Positions 36,772 to 45,647 of a DNA stretch of 64,000 bases are shown here, one piece after another. Under the pieces are notes generated by a model. That model had not been told where the DNA came from. It worked only from the letters and a program-made list of their open reading frames with translations, and ran no database searches. Source of the stretch: an uncultured Roseburia sp. Its GTDB lineage: Bacteria; Bacillota; Clostridia; Lachnospirales; Lachnospiraceae. Position numbers and translations under genes: made by a program. Numbering within the stretch: the first letter of the stretch is position 1; each line of letters opens with the position of its first letter. Where the stretch lies: assembly GCA_947649645.1 (NCBI GenBank), contig CANSSP010000001.1:62001-126000 (forward strand). The letters are read 5' to 3'.

Positions 36772-38169
36772 GGGATTGATTATAATCATCCCGATTTCCG
36801 CAATGCGGACGGCACGACGCGTATTTTAAGTCTGTGGGATCAGACCGTGCCGGGCGGCAGCGTTCCGGTTCCCGAATCTTTCGGAGAGCCGGAACGTTTT
36901 TTTGCGTCTCCGGCCGGTTTTTCCCTGGGCACAGAGTTTTCAGGGGAAGTCATCAATTATGCGCTGGAGCAGCCGACGGAGCAGCAGCGCTATGCGGTCT
37001 GTCCAAGCCGCGACCTTTCGGGGCACGGAACGCATGTGACGGGAATCGCTGCCGGAAACGGCAGGGCCTCGGAGGGGAGATACCGCGGCGTGGCGTTTGA
37101 GAGCGGTCTTATTGTGGTGAAACTGGGATTGCAGAAGGAGGGGGCGTTTCCGCGGACTTCGGAGCTGATGCAGGCTGTAGATTACTGTCAGAGAAAAGCA
37201 TCGGCATATGGAATGCCGCTTGTCGTCAATCTCAGCTTTGGAAATAATTATGGCAGCCATTCGGGCACGTCTCTGATAGAGACTTACCTGGATGACATGG
37301 CAAATTATGGAAGGGCTTCCATCGTGATCGGAAGCGGGAACGAAGGCACCTCGGCCGTACATACTTCCGGGCGTGTGGAGGAGGGGCAGACGAAGGTTGT
37401 AGAATTTGTGGTGAGCGCATATGAGTCGGCCCTGAACTTGCAGATCTGGAAGTCGTATGCGGATGAGATGGCAATATCGGTCACACATCCGGGGGGCGCT
37501 ACGGTCGGGCCGATTCAGAGGATACAGGGACCGCAGCGTTTTCAGATACAGAATACACAGATTCTGCTTTATTACGGGGAGCCAAGCCCGTACAGTCCAT
37601 TTCAGGAGGTTTACTTTGAATTTCTTCCGGTACGGGATTTTATCGACAGCGGCATATGGGAAATCCGGCTCGTGCCGCAGCGCGTTGTGCAGGGAAATTT
37701 TGATATGTGGCTGCCGGCGGGCGGGATTTTAAATGCCGGCACGGGATTTCTGCTTCCGACGGAGGAGACGACGCTCACGATTCCTTCCACCGCGGCGAAA
37801 GTGATTACGGTCGGGGCTTACGACGCCTGGTACGACAGACTGGCTTCCTTTTCAGGAAGAGGGTATACGAGGGAGACGAACCAGGTTAAGCCGGATCTCG
37901 CGGCGCCGGGAGTCGAGATCACTTCCTGCGCGCCGGGCGGCGGGTATGCGGCGCGCAGCGGGACCTCGATGGCCACGCCGTTTGTCAGCGGGGGCGCGGC
38001 GCTCCTGATGGAGTGGGGAATTGTAAATGGGAATGACAGGTATCTGTATGGGGAGAAAATCAAAGCTTATCTTAGGAGGGGAGCGCGGCCATTGCCTGGG
38101 TTTGATGTGTATCCAAATCCGCAGGTGGGGTATGGGGCGCTTTGTGTGAGGGATAGTCTTCCGATCTGA
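36772..38169 (+). pseudogene. S8 subtilisin-like protease, C-terminal half (gene split by insertion)
   Basis: Resumes in the middle of the catalytic Asp motif as GIDYNHPDFRNADGTTR and runs 464 codons to the stop. It has the catalytic His (SGHGTHVTG) and Ser (SGTSMATPF) and the oxyanion-hole region (GSGNEG), but the catalytic Asp is 10.9 kb away in the left half. Between His and Ser is the long beta-rich insertion typical of Csp-like clostridial subtilases. An ATG at 36718 is in frame, overlaps deoC and has no ribosome-binding site. In Clostridia related proteases process germination factors; whether this one did is inference. Otherwise undamaged, so the split appears recent. Confidence 0.88.
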
Positions 38170-38199
38170 GGCTGGACAGTGTGCCGGGGTGAATAAATT
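38126..38199 (+). repeat. Direct repeat, copy 1 (S8 gene 3-prime end)
   Basis: Covers the last codons of the S8 gene and about 30 bases beyond. Very similar to 39547-39621: both contain GGGGCGCTTTGTGT, AGTCTTCCG and GAGGCTGGACAGTGTGCCGG. Spacing between copies is about 1.42 kb. Confidence 0.85.
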
Positions 38200-38295
38200 A
38201 TTGATGTAAATGCATGAAAATCCATAGCACTTTTCGACAAAGCGAGATATAATATATTTTATGAATCGAAACTAAGTTTCTAACGGGAGAGAAAA

Positions 38296-38400
38296 ATGGC
38301 TTCTTTAACACATGTTTGTATGTGGTCAGAACATGGCTGGAAGAAAATAACTGCCTATGAGGCAGCCAGGTTGCATCCAGGAGGAATGGTAAACCAGTAG
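38296..38400 (+). pseudogene. Short N-terminal gene fragment
   Basis: ATG 38296 with GGGAGA upstream, 34 codons (MASLTHVCMWSEHGWKK...), then TAG. The composition looks like a real N-terminus that has lost its body; I recall similar N-termini in hypothetical proteins of this group but cannot name the family. AT-rich compared with the flanking core genes. Confidence 0.35.
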
Positions 38401-38457
38401 GCTGTTTCGGTGGAGGAGCAGATACGGTATATTGGCTCATTGAAATAGATATTGGGG

Positions 38458-38649
38458 ATGTCGGGATATGATATCGATATTTTTTCCGATTCTATTATAG
38501 TTAGAAAACGGGGAATTCAAAAGAAAATTGTAGTCTATCCGGCAATGTGGGTGGAACCTTTTGAAAAAGATGTTATATATGTCAGTGATTTTTGTATTAA
38601 ATATGCACGGCCTTATGCAGTGCGGAAGATTATTGAGAATTGTTGTTAG
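38458..38649 (+). CDS. Small hypothetical protein or gene fragment
   Basis: 63 codons (MSGYDIDIFSDSIIVRKRG..., ending YAVRKIIENCC). It has a mixed alpha/beta look and reads naturally, but the ribosome-binding site is weak and it sits in a decayed stretch. A second coding-like frame overlaps and follows it to 38738 (ending GTYEWDVRRIWIKR). Neither was recognised. Confidence 0.3.
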   Translation: MSGYDIDIFSDSIIVRKRGIQKKIVVYPAMWVEPFEKDVIYVSDFCIKYARPYAVRKIIENCC

Positions 38650-38778
38650 AAGTATTTATACCTTACCGGATAAAGTGCGTCAGCCCTTAAGGGGTACGTA
38701 TGAATGGGATGTTCGCAGGATATGGATTAAGAGATGAGCTCGCAATAATAGGTTTTCGTAATAAGATTGGGTGATTTT

Positions 38779-39419
38779 ATGGGCAAAAAGATACAGATCA
38801 GAAATAGTACTACGGATTTTCTTGTGTTTACCAAACAGAATGGGGAGGATGGCATTGAGGTCAGAGTTCATGATGAAGATGTATGGTTGACACAAAAGAG
38901 CATGGCGAGGCTTTTCGATTGCTCAACGGACAATATTGGTTTACATTTGAAAAATATCTTTGCCAGCGGAGAGTTAGAGGCAGAAGCAGTTACCGAGGAA
39001 TCCTCGGCAACTGCTTCTGACGGCAAAAAAATATGGGGCTGACAACCTGGAAAAATGCTCCAATGGGTAAGATTGTGAAATCGGATGACAGTATTGCAAA
39101 GAATTATTTGATAAAAGTGGAAATGCAGGATTTAAATCAGTTTGTCACTATGTATCTGGATTATGCGGAAAGACAGGCAAGACGGCAGATTCCTATGACT
39201 ATGGAAGATTGGGCGAAAAGACTGGATGTATTTTTAGAGTTTAATGAGGAAGAGATCTTGAGGGATAAGGGTAAAGTATCAGCTGAAATTGCGAAAAGCT
39301 TTGCTGAAAGTGAGTTTGAAAAGTATAGAGTTATTCAGGACGGACTGTATCAAAGCGATTTTGATAAGTTATTATTTGGGATTGGTGAAAGTGAGAAAGA
39401 AAACTCGAAAATGATCTGA
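38779..39419 (+). pseudogene. RhuM-family gene with internal deletion
   Basis: Two pieces of one RhuM (virulence protein) gene. 38779-39042 encodes the N-terminal DNA-binding-like part (DVWLTQKSMARLFDCSTDNI, GLHLKNIFASGEL, TASDGK). 39033-39419 encodes the C-terminal part (MGLTTWKNAPMGKIVKSD, IPMTMEDWAKRLD, FEKYRVIQDG). Full-length members have roughly 200 more residues between these. The join falls in an A-run (GGCAAAAAAATATGGGG), so a deletion between A-rich tracts also shifted the frame. RhuM genes are commonly carried on accessory DNA. Confidence 0.72.
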
Positions 39420-39546
39420 CACTAATTCACGGTTGTTTTTGTCTGGGCTTAGTACTAATGTGCTGTACTCCTCACGAAGTTATGCGGGTTTCAGCGATTT
39501 TCGCTCAAAAAAGTGAAAAAAGTTTGTGACATTAACCTGACATCAA

Positions 39547-39621
39547 TGGGGCACGGGGCGCTTTGTGTAGCCTCAAGTCTTCCGGCTTGAGGCTGGACAG
39601 TGTGCCGGGGCAGAATAAATT
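39547..39621 (+). repeat. Direct repeat, copy 2 (tail of a second S8 gene)
   Basis: Matches 38126-38199. Bases 39546-39590 still read as an S8 C-terminus: MGHGALCVASSLPA then TGA, against VGYGALCVRDSLPI in copy 1. So this is the relic of a second, similar S8 protease gene whose body is gone. Confidence 0.75.
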
Positions 39622-39938
39622 TGTAATCAAGTATATAAATCAGGAGCTGCAAAGGAGAACTTTATGAAATCAGGCAATAGAGATGATGGCTGGTTAACTG
39701 AAAGAATTTCTCCCTTGATTATCTGATCTGTCAGACTTAGGAAAACCGGCAGGAAAAAGGTATCGGGAAATGTGGGAAGAAGCAAGGGGAGAGCAGCGAT
39801 GGAGATTTCTGTGAAGGCACAAAGAACAGTGCAGAACCCGGTTTTTCTGTTCTGCACTGTCTGTATGGTACGGGAGTTTTTCTTTCTGCCAGTGCGGCCT
39901 TCTCGTCGGGACGGCGTATGCGCCGTGCAGACAATGTC
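39622..39938 (+). other. Gene-free, decayed stretch
   Basis: Contains a 20-codon frame (ATG 39664, MKSGNRDDGWLTERISPLII) with AAGGAG upstream, a coding-like but stop-broken stretch to about 39808, and a perfect 12-bp hairpin ACAGTGCAGAAC (39826-39837) / GTTCTGCACTGT (39849-39860). The hairpin lacks a T-run on either strand; it lies 79 bases past the end of the minus-strand gene and may stabilise its 3-prime end. Confidence 0.45.
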
Positions 39939-40901
39939 TTAAAAAGAAACATAAAAATTCTGTTGTGCTGCCTGTTTTTCCTGTGATACATTTACAGCAT
40001 GAATAAAAGCGTTTCTTTCTACGCTGGCTGGTGTGTTGTTTCTGATCCCGGTTACACGATTTGTGTCTGTGGCTGCTTCCAGTGTTTTGTCTGCCTCGCC
40101 CAGAACAGAGAACTGAAATGCGATCGCTCTCTGTTCTGCTTTTTCCAGCTTTTCAAGTTCGGCCTCCTTTTTTCTGGTATCGATGCTGCGCTTCTCGTCC
40201 TGCGCAATTTCTCCTTTTAAAATAACAATGCCGTCGTTCGTTCTGGTTATGACGGTTCCCAGGCGGCCAGCCTGACGAATGGATGCGTCTGCGGATACCA
40301 TGGCATGTGTCTCTTTGGCGGACAGGTTGTTATCTGTAATGATATCATTGTCTGTGGTTTTTGCATTTTTTTCAGCGCCGTTTTTTTCGCTGGTTTCGTC
40401 GGCCGGCTTTTTTTCTGTATTTACGCCCGGGTCCTCAGCCCGACTGGCTCCTTCCTTCAATCGGACAAGGCCGTCGCGGCTGCGCAGTAAGATAATGCCC
40501 GGCTGATCTGTATGTTGTCCGTCTGCAGGCAGACTCTTTCTGGATGCAGGGCCGGAGGAGATCGCTTTTGCCTGTGCTTTGTCTTCTGGTGTCTCCTCTT
40601 TAGCCGGTTCCTGATTTTTCTGCAGCTTTTCAGTCAAAAGCTCTCTTTTCCGGGAGCTGCGGAGGGCATCTTCCTGCTGTTTTAGCTTTCTGTTGAGGCT
40701 GGCTAACTCTTTCCGGAGCTTCTTCCGCTCATCCATTTTTTCATTAACAGACAGCTCTTCCTTTGAAGATATCTTCTGCATCTTCTGTTGCACGGTTGTA
40801 ATTTTATTTTGAATAGTCCTGCTTTCCGGTTTTGCTGAATGTGCTGTAATCATCTGCATATCAGAAATCCTGTTCGCGGATGTTGCTTTGTCAATTCCCA
40901 T
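39939..40901 (-). CDS. Coiled-coil protein of unknown function
   Basis: 320 residues, very rich in Lys, Glu, Gln and Asp, with no signal peptide or membrane span. A heptad-like helical region covers about 30-95 (IQNKITTVQQKMQKISS, KKLRKELASLNRKLKQQ). Two short similar strands recur: GIILLRSRDGLVRLKEG and TVITRTNDGIVILKGE. The C-terminal part is predicted helical. Not recognised. AAAGGAG lies 8 bases before the ATG at 40901; the frame to 40982 is an upstream extension. It diverges from the ECF sigma operon. Confidence 0.65.
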   Translation of the reverse strand: MGIDKATSANRISDMQMITAHSAKPESRTIQNKITTVQQKMQKISSKEELSVNEKMDERKKLRKELASLNRKLKQQEDALRSSRKRELLTEKLQKNQEPAKEETPEDKAQAKAISSGPASRKSLPADGQHTDQPGIILLRSRDGLVRLKEGASRAEDPGVNTEKKPADETSEKNGAEKNAKTTDNDIITDNNLSAKETHAMVSADASIRQAGRLGTVITRTNDGIVILKGEIAQDEKRSIDTRKKEAELEKLEKAEQRAIAFQFSVLGEADKTLEAATDTNRVTGIRNNTPASVERNAFIHAVNVSQEKQAAQQNFYVSF

Positions 40902-41128
40902 AGATTCATCTCCTTTCCTGCGCAGGGATGTTTTCAGGCAACATATTCTTTCACGCTGCTTTTTTCGATTTGTATTTACCAATATTTTACCATTGATTGC
41001 AGGAAGGATACAAGAGAATTTTTACGGATTCTGCTGCCGCGGGTCCGGGTGATATCCGGTTTTTGCAATCCCGCAAGTGACACAGTGTCTTTGGAAACGA
41101 TGTAATATAAAAGAAGAATCATACATTT

Positions 41129-41155
41129 TGAAACCAAAAGAGAAAATCTGACGTC
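41129..41155 (+). promoter_or_regulatory. ECF-type promoter before the ECF sigma gene
   Basis: TGAAACC (41129-41135), 16-base spacer, CGTC (41152-41155). This matches the TGAAAC...CGTC/CGTA pattern used by ECF factors such as SigV/SigW of Bacillus, so the operon is probably auto-activated. The rest of 40902-41225 holds no gene. Confidence 0.6.
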
Positions 41156-41225
41156 TAATGAATGTAAGACAAAATGAAAGAGGATTGTATTTGTTTTACA
41201 AACATACGCGCGTAGGAGAAAAATA

Positions 41226-41753
41226 ATGAAAAGCAGTGAAACAAGGTTTTTGGTAAAGAAGGCGCAGAGGCATGATAAAGACGCTTTTACCGGATTAATG
41301 CAGTTATATATGAAAGATATGTATAGAACTGCCATTGCAATTCTGATGAATGAAGACGATGCGGCAGATGCTCTTCAGGATACAATTCTCACCTGCTGGG
41401 AGAAGCTGGATACGCTTAAAAAACCAGAGTTCTTTAAGACATGGATGACAAGAATACTTATAAACCATTGTTATGACATCATAAGGGACAATGCAGTTTA
41501 CCAGAATATCGAATTTTGTGAGGAATCGTCAAAGTGCGATGAATATAATCTTGAACTGAAGGAGGCATATGCTTCTGTAGACGAACGTTACCGACTGCCC
41601 ATGGAGCTGTATTACAGTCAGGGATTCAGGATAAGAGAAATTGCAGAAATGTTGTCGATTCCGGTGAATACGATCAAGACGAGAATTTCAAGAGGAAGAA
41701 AGCAGCTGAAAGAGTATTATCGCGATTGCCAGGAGAGTGGAAATGTCAAATAA
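41226..41753 (+). CDS. ECF RNA polymerase sigma factor
   Basis: 175 residues: region 2 (AFTGLMQLYMKDMYRTA, DDAADALQDTILTCWEKL) and region 4 (YRLPMELYYSQGFRIREI, IPVNTIKTRISRGRKQLKE). No regions 1 or 3, so an extracytoplasmic-function factor, close to the SigV-like group. It overlaps by 11 bases with the gene for a membrane protein that is probably its anti-sigma factor, and an ECF-type promoter lies upstream. Confidence 0.9.
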   Translation: MKSSETRFLVKKAQRHDKDAFTGLMQLYMKDMYRTAIAILMNEDDAADALQDTILTCWEKLDTLKKPEFFKTWMTRILINHCYDIIRDNAVYQNIEFCEESSKCDEYNLELKEAYASVDERYRLPMELYYSQGFRIREIAEMLSIPVNTIKTRISRGRKQLKEYYRDCQESGNVK

Positions 41754-42894
41754 AAAAAATATATTTTCTGAAGAAATAGAATTGTCGGAAATTGTGTTGA
41801 AAAAAACAAATCAGGCCTTTGAGATGATCAGACAGGAGGATACTGGCTATATGAAAAAAACAAATACCGGTGGTAAGAAATTATTTAAAATGCAGGCGGC
41901 TGTTATTGCAGGTATCTGCATACTTGCAGTCGGCAGTATAAGTGCCGTCGCCGCAATACGTCATTACTGGGGGAGAGGTATGAATGGAAACATTCAGGCA
42001 TCCGACGCGCAGCAGCAGGTGCTTGGAGAAAGGAATGTGGCAAAAGTGTACCGTGAAGATCCGGATGGTTCTTCCCCTGCTGTGACAGATCGTGGCGTGA
42101 CAATAAAGCCGGATACCGTTGTTGTCGATGACAGATTTGTATATATGTCATTTTGCATTTCCGGCTATAGTGTGGCAGACGGGATGGAACCGGGGTTTGA
42201 GATGGTAAACGTGTATCGGGGAGATGCCCCTGAGGATGACGGTGCATGGGTGAATATGAGCGGAACCATGTATAATGGAATTATGTCTGATGAAAACGGC
42301 ACGCCGGTGTATGAGGATGGAACTCCTATAGAAAATTCTGAAGACGGAAGTATTGTCTGTCATTATACGGATCAGAATGGAAATATGGAATACATTATAC
42401 AGGCAAGTGTTGTGGACGAGAACGATTCATTTCTTGGCGGGACAGTGCATGTGGATTTTAAAAATCTGGGAACTTTTTCAAAAGCAACGTTTACTTCGGT
42501 GGTGGAGGGAAACTGGAAGTTTGAAATAAATCTTTCTGATGTAAGTTCAGCCACAAATATTAAGGTAGGGAAGAAGGTTGAAGGAACCGGTTTTACGATG
42601 GAGAATGTCGATATCTCACCCATTTCCATGAAAGTCAGCTATTCTGTCAGCGCGGTTCTGGCAGGGGATCAGGATGATCTTTGTATTCCGGAGGTTACGG
42701 GAGTCGTTTTAAAAGACGGAACAAGAATACCATACTTAACGGATGGCGGCGGGTCCGGATATACAGATAGCAGCAGGTCCGATGCATATCAGATAGCAGG
42801 ATATGACCGGGTTATCGATGTGGACGAGATCGCCGCGCTGATCGTTTTCATCTCATCTGAGAATAAAAAAACAGAGATACCGATTATGAAATAA
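41743..42894 (+). CDS. Membrane anti-sigma factor, DUF4179-like
   Basis: 383 residues: cytoplasmic N-terminus (1-48) that would bind the sigma factor, one membrane helix (about 50-72, AAVIAGICILAVGSISAVAAI), then a large extracytoplasmic beta-rich domain typical of DUF4179 proteins that sit next to ECF sigma genes. Release of the sigma factor probably follows cleavage or a shape change on envelope stress (family knowledge). ATG 41743 follows AGGAGAG by 5 bases. A terminator follows at once. Confidence 0.78.
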   Translation: MSNKKNIFSEEIELSEIVLKKTNQAFEMIRQEDTGYMKKTNTGGKKLFKMQAAVIAGICILAVGSISAVAAIRHYWGRGMNGNIQASDAQQQVLGERNVAKVYREDPDGSSPAVTDRGVTIKPDTVVVDDRFVYMSFCISGYSVADGMEPGFEMVNVYRGDAPEDDGAWVNMSGTMYNGIMSDENGTPVYEDGTPIENSEDGSIVCHYTDQNGNMEYIIQASVVDENDSFLGGTVHVDFKNLGTFSKATFTSVVEGNWKFEINLSDVSSATNIKVGKKVEGTGFTMENVDISPISMKVSYSVSAVLAGDQDDLCIPEVTGVVLKDGTRIPYLTDGGGSGYTDSSRSDAYQIAGYDRVIDVDEIAALIVFISSENKKTEIPIMK

Positions 42895-42899
42895 AATGT

Positions 42900-42930
42900 A
42901 AAAGGGCGCAAACGATGTCTGCGCCCTTTT
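42900..42930 (+). terminator. Terminator of the ECF sigma operon
   Basis: AAAAGGGCGCA (42900-42910) pairs with TGCGCCCTTTT (42920-42930) around a nine-base loop. Confidence 0.85.
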
Positions 42931-43032
42931 CTGGTACGCAGGGGAAGTCTGGTTCAGAGTATAAGTATCTGACCATGCGCATAGAGGGGCTGGAAACAGG
43001 GTTGCAAAAGTTTATCCACTTCTGACCGGCCG

Positions 43033-43061
43033 ATGACAAAAAAGAATAAGTGCGTTATAAT
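43033..43061 (+). promoter_or_regulatory. Promoter of the ROK regulator gene
   Basis: ATGACA (43033-43038), 17-base spacer, TATAAT (43056-43061), about 60 bases before the ATG at 43121. Confidence 0.7.
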
Positions 43062-43120
43062 AAAAAGGAATACGACTGTCTGTCGGGTGAAAAAACCTTT
43101 TGGAAAATATGGGAGCAGAG

Positions 43121-44239
43121 ATGGATAAAAAGAAAAATACAAACAGGGAAGTAAAAAAGAAAAACAGGAATGAGGTTTTTCGCTATATATGCAGAAACGG
43201 AATGGTATCAAATCCGGACATTTCTTATGCGCTGAAACTAAGCCTGCCGACAACAACGCAGATTACGAAGGAGCTGGTAGAGCGGGGACTTGTGGATGAA
43301 ACAGGGGAAATGGAATCAACCGGAGGAAGAAGAGCGAAAGCGCTGGCGGTATCTGAGGACGCCGGAAAAGCAGTGGGGCTGGATATTACCAAAAATCATA
43401 TCAGTCTGGTTCTTACAGAACTGACAGGCAGGATTGTAAAATATGAGCGGATATTTCTTCCATATGCCGCGAGAGATGACTATTACCTGGAAGTGAATCA
43501 GAAGATTGCGCTTTTTCTGCAGGATGGCGGATGTGACAGGGAGAACATACTGGGAATCGGAATATCATTTCCTGGGATTATGGATCTGGAGAAAGAATTG
43601 GTTGCAGATTCTCATGTTCTTGGGGTAAATGACCTTCCATTTTCTTCTGTAAGCCGTTTTTTTCCTTATCCCTGCCATTTTTTAAATGACGCAAATGCGG
43701 GGGCATATGCGGAGGGAATCCGGTCAGAAAACAGGAACCGTTTTTTTTATCTGTCTTTGAGCAATACGGTGGGAGGAGCCGTTTACAGTGATGGAAAGCT
43801 GGAACAGGGCAGAAATTTCCGCTGCGGGGAAGTGGGGCATATGACGGTCGTTCCGGACGGAAAAGTCTGTTATTGTGGAAAATATGGCTGTCTGGATGCG
43901 TATTGCGCCGCAAAGTGCCTTATCGATGGAAGAGTGGAAGATTTTTTTGAACGGCTGCAGCAGGGGGAAGAGGAAGCAGCCCGCCTTTGGGAAGAGTATA
44001 CGTCTTATCTGGCCATAGCAGTGAATAATATCCATATGGTTCTGGATTGCGATATTGTTCTGGGAGGATATGTAGGAAGCTGCATGGGTGAGTCTGTGCA
44101 GGATATTCGGGATAAAGTATCGAAAAGAAATACATTTGAAGAAGACACCTCTTTTATCAGAACCTGCAGACATAAGACGGGAGCAGCTGCGCTGGGGGCA
44201 TCCCTGAAAGTGGCTGAGACGTTCATGGAGCAGGTATAA
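43121..44239 (+). CDS. ROK-family transcriptional regulator (NagC/XylR type)
   Basis: 372 residues: winged-helix DNA-binding part (about 15-75; NPDISYALKLSLPTTTQITKEL is the helix-turn-helix) and a ROK sugar-kinase-like domain with the zinc site GEVGHM...CYCGKYGCLDAYC. Such regulators sense a sugar or sugar phosphate and usually repress adjacent uptake genes. Here the polyol dehydrogenase and symporter genes lie directly downstream. ATG 43121 has GGGAG nearby; ATG 43109 and TTG 43100 are in frame. Confidence 0.85.
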   Translation: MDKKKNTNREVKKKNRNEVFRYICRNGMVSNPDISYALKLSLPTTTQITKELVERGLVDETGEMESTGGRRAKALAVSEDAGKAVGLDITKNHISLVLTELTGRIVKYERIFLPYAARDDYYLEVNQKIALFLQDGGCDRENILGIGISFPGIMDLEKELVADSHVLGVNDLPFSSVSRFFPYPCHFLNDANAGAYAEGIRSENRNRFFYLSLSNTVGGAVYSDGKLEQGRNFRCGEVGHMTVVPDGKVCYCGKYGCLDAYCAAKCLIDGRVEDFFERLQQGEEEAARLWEEYTSYLAIAVNNIHMVLDCDIVLGGYVGSCMGESVQDIRDKVSKRNTFEEDTSFIRTCRHKTGAAALGASLKVAETFMEQV

Positions 44240-44287
44240 AGTAAGACGCGAACGTGCAGGTATACGGAGATGAAAGATATCCTTTGA

Positions 44288-44317
44288 GAGATTTCAGAGA
44301 TGAAATCTCTTTTTTTG
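44288..44317 (+). terminator. Terminator of the ROK gene
   Basis: GAGATTTCA (44288-44296) / TGAAATCTC (44301-44309), GAGA loop, then a run of T. Confidence 0.88.
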
Positions 44318-44388
44318 TCGCAAATTACCAAAAACAACATTGGTATTCAGGATGAAGTGACGAAAGTCGTGAGATTGGTGATTTCGTA

Positions 44389-44417
44389 TTGACAAAAGGT
44401 TTTTGCGTGCATAAAAT
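44389..44417 (+). promoter_or_regulatory. Promoter of the dehydrogenase-symporter operon, with AT-rich operator region
   Basis: Consensus TTGACA (44389-44394), 17-base spacer, TAAAAT (44412-44417). The 50 bases after it are almost all A/T and include the loose palindrome ACTATTTAATAAAGT; TACCA...TGGTA arms lie upstream near 44326-44345. These are candidate ROK operators, not proven. Confidence 0.75.
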
Positions 44418-44479
44418 AAAATACATAATAAAACTATTTAATAAAGTAATAAATAAAGTGAAAACAGGAGGAACAAATC

Positions 44480-45529
44480 ATGGAGGGAACAATGAAAACT
44501 GCAGTTATGCTGGGAATCGGTAAAATGGGATTTGAGGAAAGGAAGATTCCGGTGCCGAAGGACAACGAAGTCCTTGTAAAATTGGAGTATGTCGGGATCT
44601 GCGGCAGCGACCTGCATTATTATGAAACAGGGGCAATCGGTGATTATGTGGTGAAGCCGCCTTTTGTGCTGGGGCATGAGCCGGGCGGTACGGTAGTGGA
44701 AACAGGCAGGAATGTCAGACATCTGAAAGTGGGGGACCGGGTTGCGCTGGAGCCGGGAAAAACCTGCGGACACTGCGAGTTCTGTAAATCAGGAAATTAC
44801 AATCTTTGTCCGGATGTCGTATTTTTTGCGACGCCTCCGGTGGACGGAGTGTTTCAGGAGTATGTGGCGCATGAAGCGGATCTGTGCTTTAAACTGCCAG
44901 AAAATGTAAGCACGTTGGAAGGAGCTTTGATTGAGCCGCTGGCGGTTGGCTTCCATGCGGCGATGCAGGGCGGTGCTTTGGCCGGGCAGACCGCGGTAGT
45001 TATGGGCGCAGGATGCATTGGTCTTGTAACGATGATGGCATTGAAGGCAATGGGAGTATCCAGGGTATATGTGGTGGATATTATGGAAAAGCGGCTGCAG
45101 AAAGCATTGGAACTGGGGGCGGACGGTGTAATAAACGGGAGTCAGACAGATCCTGTGGAGGAAGTAAAGAAACTGACCGATGGAAAAGGATGTGACCTTG
45201 CAGTGGAAACAGCAGGCACGCAGATAACTACTGTTCAGACGATCCATATGACAAAAAAGGGGGCGAACATTGTTCTTGTCGGATACAGTAAAAGCGGTGA
45301 AATGACGCTTCCGATGAGTCTTGCGCTGGATAAGGAGCTGACATTTAAGACCGTATTCCGTTACCGCCATATCTATCCGATGGCCATTGACGCAGTCGCG
45401 GCGGGAAAAGTAAATCTGAAAGGGATTGTGACAGATGTATTCGGGCTGGATGAGGTGCAGAAGGCGATGGATTACAGTGTAAATAATAAAGCCGATATCG
45501 TCAAGGCTGTTATCCGTATCGCAGAGTAG
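44480..45529 (+). CDS. Zinc-dependent polyol/sorbitol-xylitol dehydrogenase
   Basis: 349 residues of the medium-chain dehydrogenase family. Catalytic zinc ligands in [10 protein letters not shown] and GHEPGG, structural zinc set [15 protein letters not shown], and NAD fold GAGCIGLV near residue 175. It most resembles L-iditol 2-dehydrogenase/xylitol dehydrogenase, oxidising a polyol to a ketose with NAD+. AGGAGG precedes the ATG by 8 bases. The symporter gene follows, and the ROK protein upstream is the likely regulator. Confidence 0.85.
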   Translation: MEGTMKTAVMLGIGKMGFEERKIPVPKDNEVLVKLEYVGICGSDLHYYETGAIGDYVVKPPFVLGHEPGGTVVETGRNVRHLKVGDRVALEPGKTCGHCEFCKSGNYNLCPDVVFFATPPVDGVFQEYVAHEADLCFKLPENVSTLEGALIEPLAVGFHAAMQGGALAGQTAVVMGAGCIGLVTMMALKAMGVSRVYVVDIMEKRLQKALELGADGVINGSQTDPVEEVKKLTDGKGCDLAVETAGTQITTVQTIHMTKKGANIVLVGYSKSGEMTLPMSLALDKELTFKTVFRYRHIYPMAIDAVAAGKVNLKGIVTDVFGLDEVQKAMDYSVNNKADIVKAVIRIAE

Positions 45530-45546
45530 CCGGATAAAAGGATTGG

Positions 45547-45598
45547 ATGCATACGCCTCCGGAAATGATAGTAAATATTCTTTCGGAGGCGTATGCAT
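45547..45598 (+). other. Large intercistronic hairpin
   Basis: A perfect 15-bp stem: ATGCATACGCCTCCG (45547-45561) and CGGAGGCGTATGCAT (45584-45598), with a 22-base loop and no T-run. It lies between the dehydrogenase and symporter genes and could protect the first cistron's 3-prime end or reduce symporter expression. Confidence 0.7.
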
Positions 45599-45647
45599 GG
45601 GCGGATGAGAGGGTTTAACAGAACCGGTATGAATAAGGAGGATGGCA

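Noticed and set aside
36718-38169. A complete independent S8 protease starting at ATG 36718
   Set aside because: The first 18 codons overlap deoC, have no ribosome-binding site and read as non-family sequence; the catalytic Asp is missing and lies in the left fragment.
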